This document shows, piece after piece, positions 51,029-51,291 of a stretch of DNA of 51,291 bases (position 1 is the first letter of the stretch; every line of letters starts with the position of its first letter). Origin of the DNA: Myxococcota bacterium. Lineage in GTDB: Bacteria; Myxococcota; Kuafuiibacteriia; Kuafuiibacteriales; Kuafuiibacteriaceae. Under the pieces are notes generated by a model. It did no database searches and had not been told where the DNA came from. It saw only the letters and a program-made list of their open reading frames with translations. Made by a program: the position numbers and the translations under genes. The stretch is taken from NCBI GenBank assembly GCA_028289325.1, contig JANQQN010000005.1, positions 1-51,291 of the forward strand. The letters run 5' to 3'.

Positions 51029-51291
51029 ACGAAGGGTCGAGGGTGCAAAGTCTAGCGTTGAAGGAGCGGCCATGCTCTGCGCGCCAACTCCGCGCCCCGC
51101 ACTTTCGACTTTCGACTTTCGACGGCCCGCATAGCCCATCTAGCCTGGATAGCTCACCATAGCCGCCCGGCGCCGTAACGGATCGAGATTCCCCACGATT
51201 GTACCCTTCGGTGGGCGATGTGACTGGTACAGGGTGTTCGGCTCGGGTGCTCGTGCGGGTGCGCGTTGAGGGGCTGGGGTCAAGCGTTGGT
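51029..51291. other. Terminal non-coding stretch with a short tandem repeat
   Basis: The 263 bases after the last gene hold no convincing coding frame. A 7-bp unit, ACTTTCG, occurs three times in a row at 51101-51121. No fold-back of the right edge, tRNA or T-rich terminator is seen. Confidence 0.6.

Noticed and set aside
1..51291. tRNA, rRNA, CRISPR arrays and insertion sequences
   Set aside because: No T-loop signatures outside genes, no regularly spaced short repeats and no transposase-like frames were seen.

Overview
The window is a GC-rich, densely coded bacterial segment (about 40 protein genes, no tRNA, rRNA, CRISPR array or insertion sequence seen). The gene set points to Myxococcota or a close relative of the former Deltaproteobacteria. 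It has two DUF4388 (PATAN-like) proteins with degenerate J-domains, an MglA-type GTPase with a PilT-type motor, tandem-FHA and Hanks-type kinase signalling proteins, Cys-rich lipoproteins, predicted outer-membrane barrels and a class II ribonucleotide reductase. This is judged from protein families read by eye, not from a database search.

Layout. 1-1366: the 3' part of argC and complete argB; the first 94 bases are an inverted piece of argC folded back on the gene, so the left edge is probably an assembly or library chimera. 1387-12661: scattered housekeeping genes: a DUF255/YyaL protein, a VWA lipoprotein, recA, aat, a small AT-hook protein with a strong promoter abutting its start codon, comM/yifB, an M23 peptidase lipoprotein, a membrane protein and a small hypothetical gene. 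12736-15955: map, then a convergent three-gene membrane cluster ending in what looks like a TolQ/ExbB-TolR/ExbD fusion.

15991-23005: a tightly packed co-directional run: DapB-like dehydrogenase, HAD phosphatase, DUF4388/J-like protein, PAP2 phosphatase, a one-TM protein, a YkgJ-type Cys-cluster protein and an ABC1/UbiB kinase. Most junctions overlap at start and stop codons. 23169-24185: an unrecognised Cys-rich protein whose C-terminal half resembles the OmpA/MotB peptidoglycan-binding core. 24343-27981: nrdJ, with a TTGACA promoter, and a Lys/Ala-tailed protein. 28102-35387: an envelope and signalling block (barrel proteins, TPR protein, tandem-FHA protein, Cys-rich lipoprotein, and a large periplasmic-plus-barrel protein). 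35473-42768: leucyl aminopeptidase, Ser/Thr kinase, recX, a pair of 117-bp direct repeats, pilT, a small Cys-motif protein with its own promoter and twin palindromes, and an MglA-like GTPase with a long C-terminal extension. 42815-51291: a helical-repeat protein, a YihY/BrkB membrane protein, a small hypothetical gene, a barrel-SppA fusion and a receiver-DUF4388-J-TPR regulator.

The most unusual items are: the folded-back argC edge; the TolQ-TolR-like fusion; the SppA protease joined to a predicted barrel; the paired DUF4388/J-like proteins; the OmpA-like Cys-rich orphan; the 117-bp repeats that supply the pilT stop codon; and three promoters placed so that the transcripts would be leaderless or nearly so. 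No single cassette is clearly a new defence or biosynthetic system.
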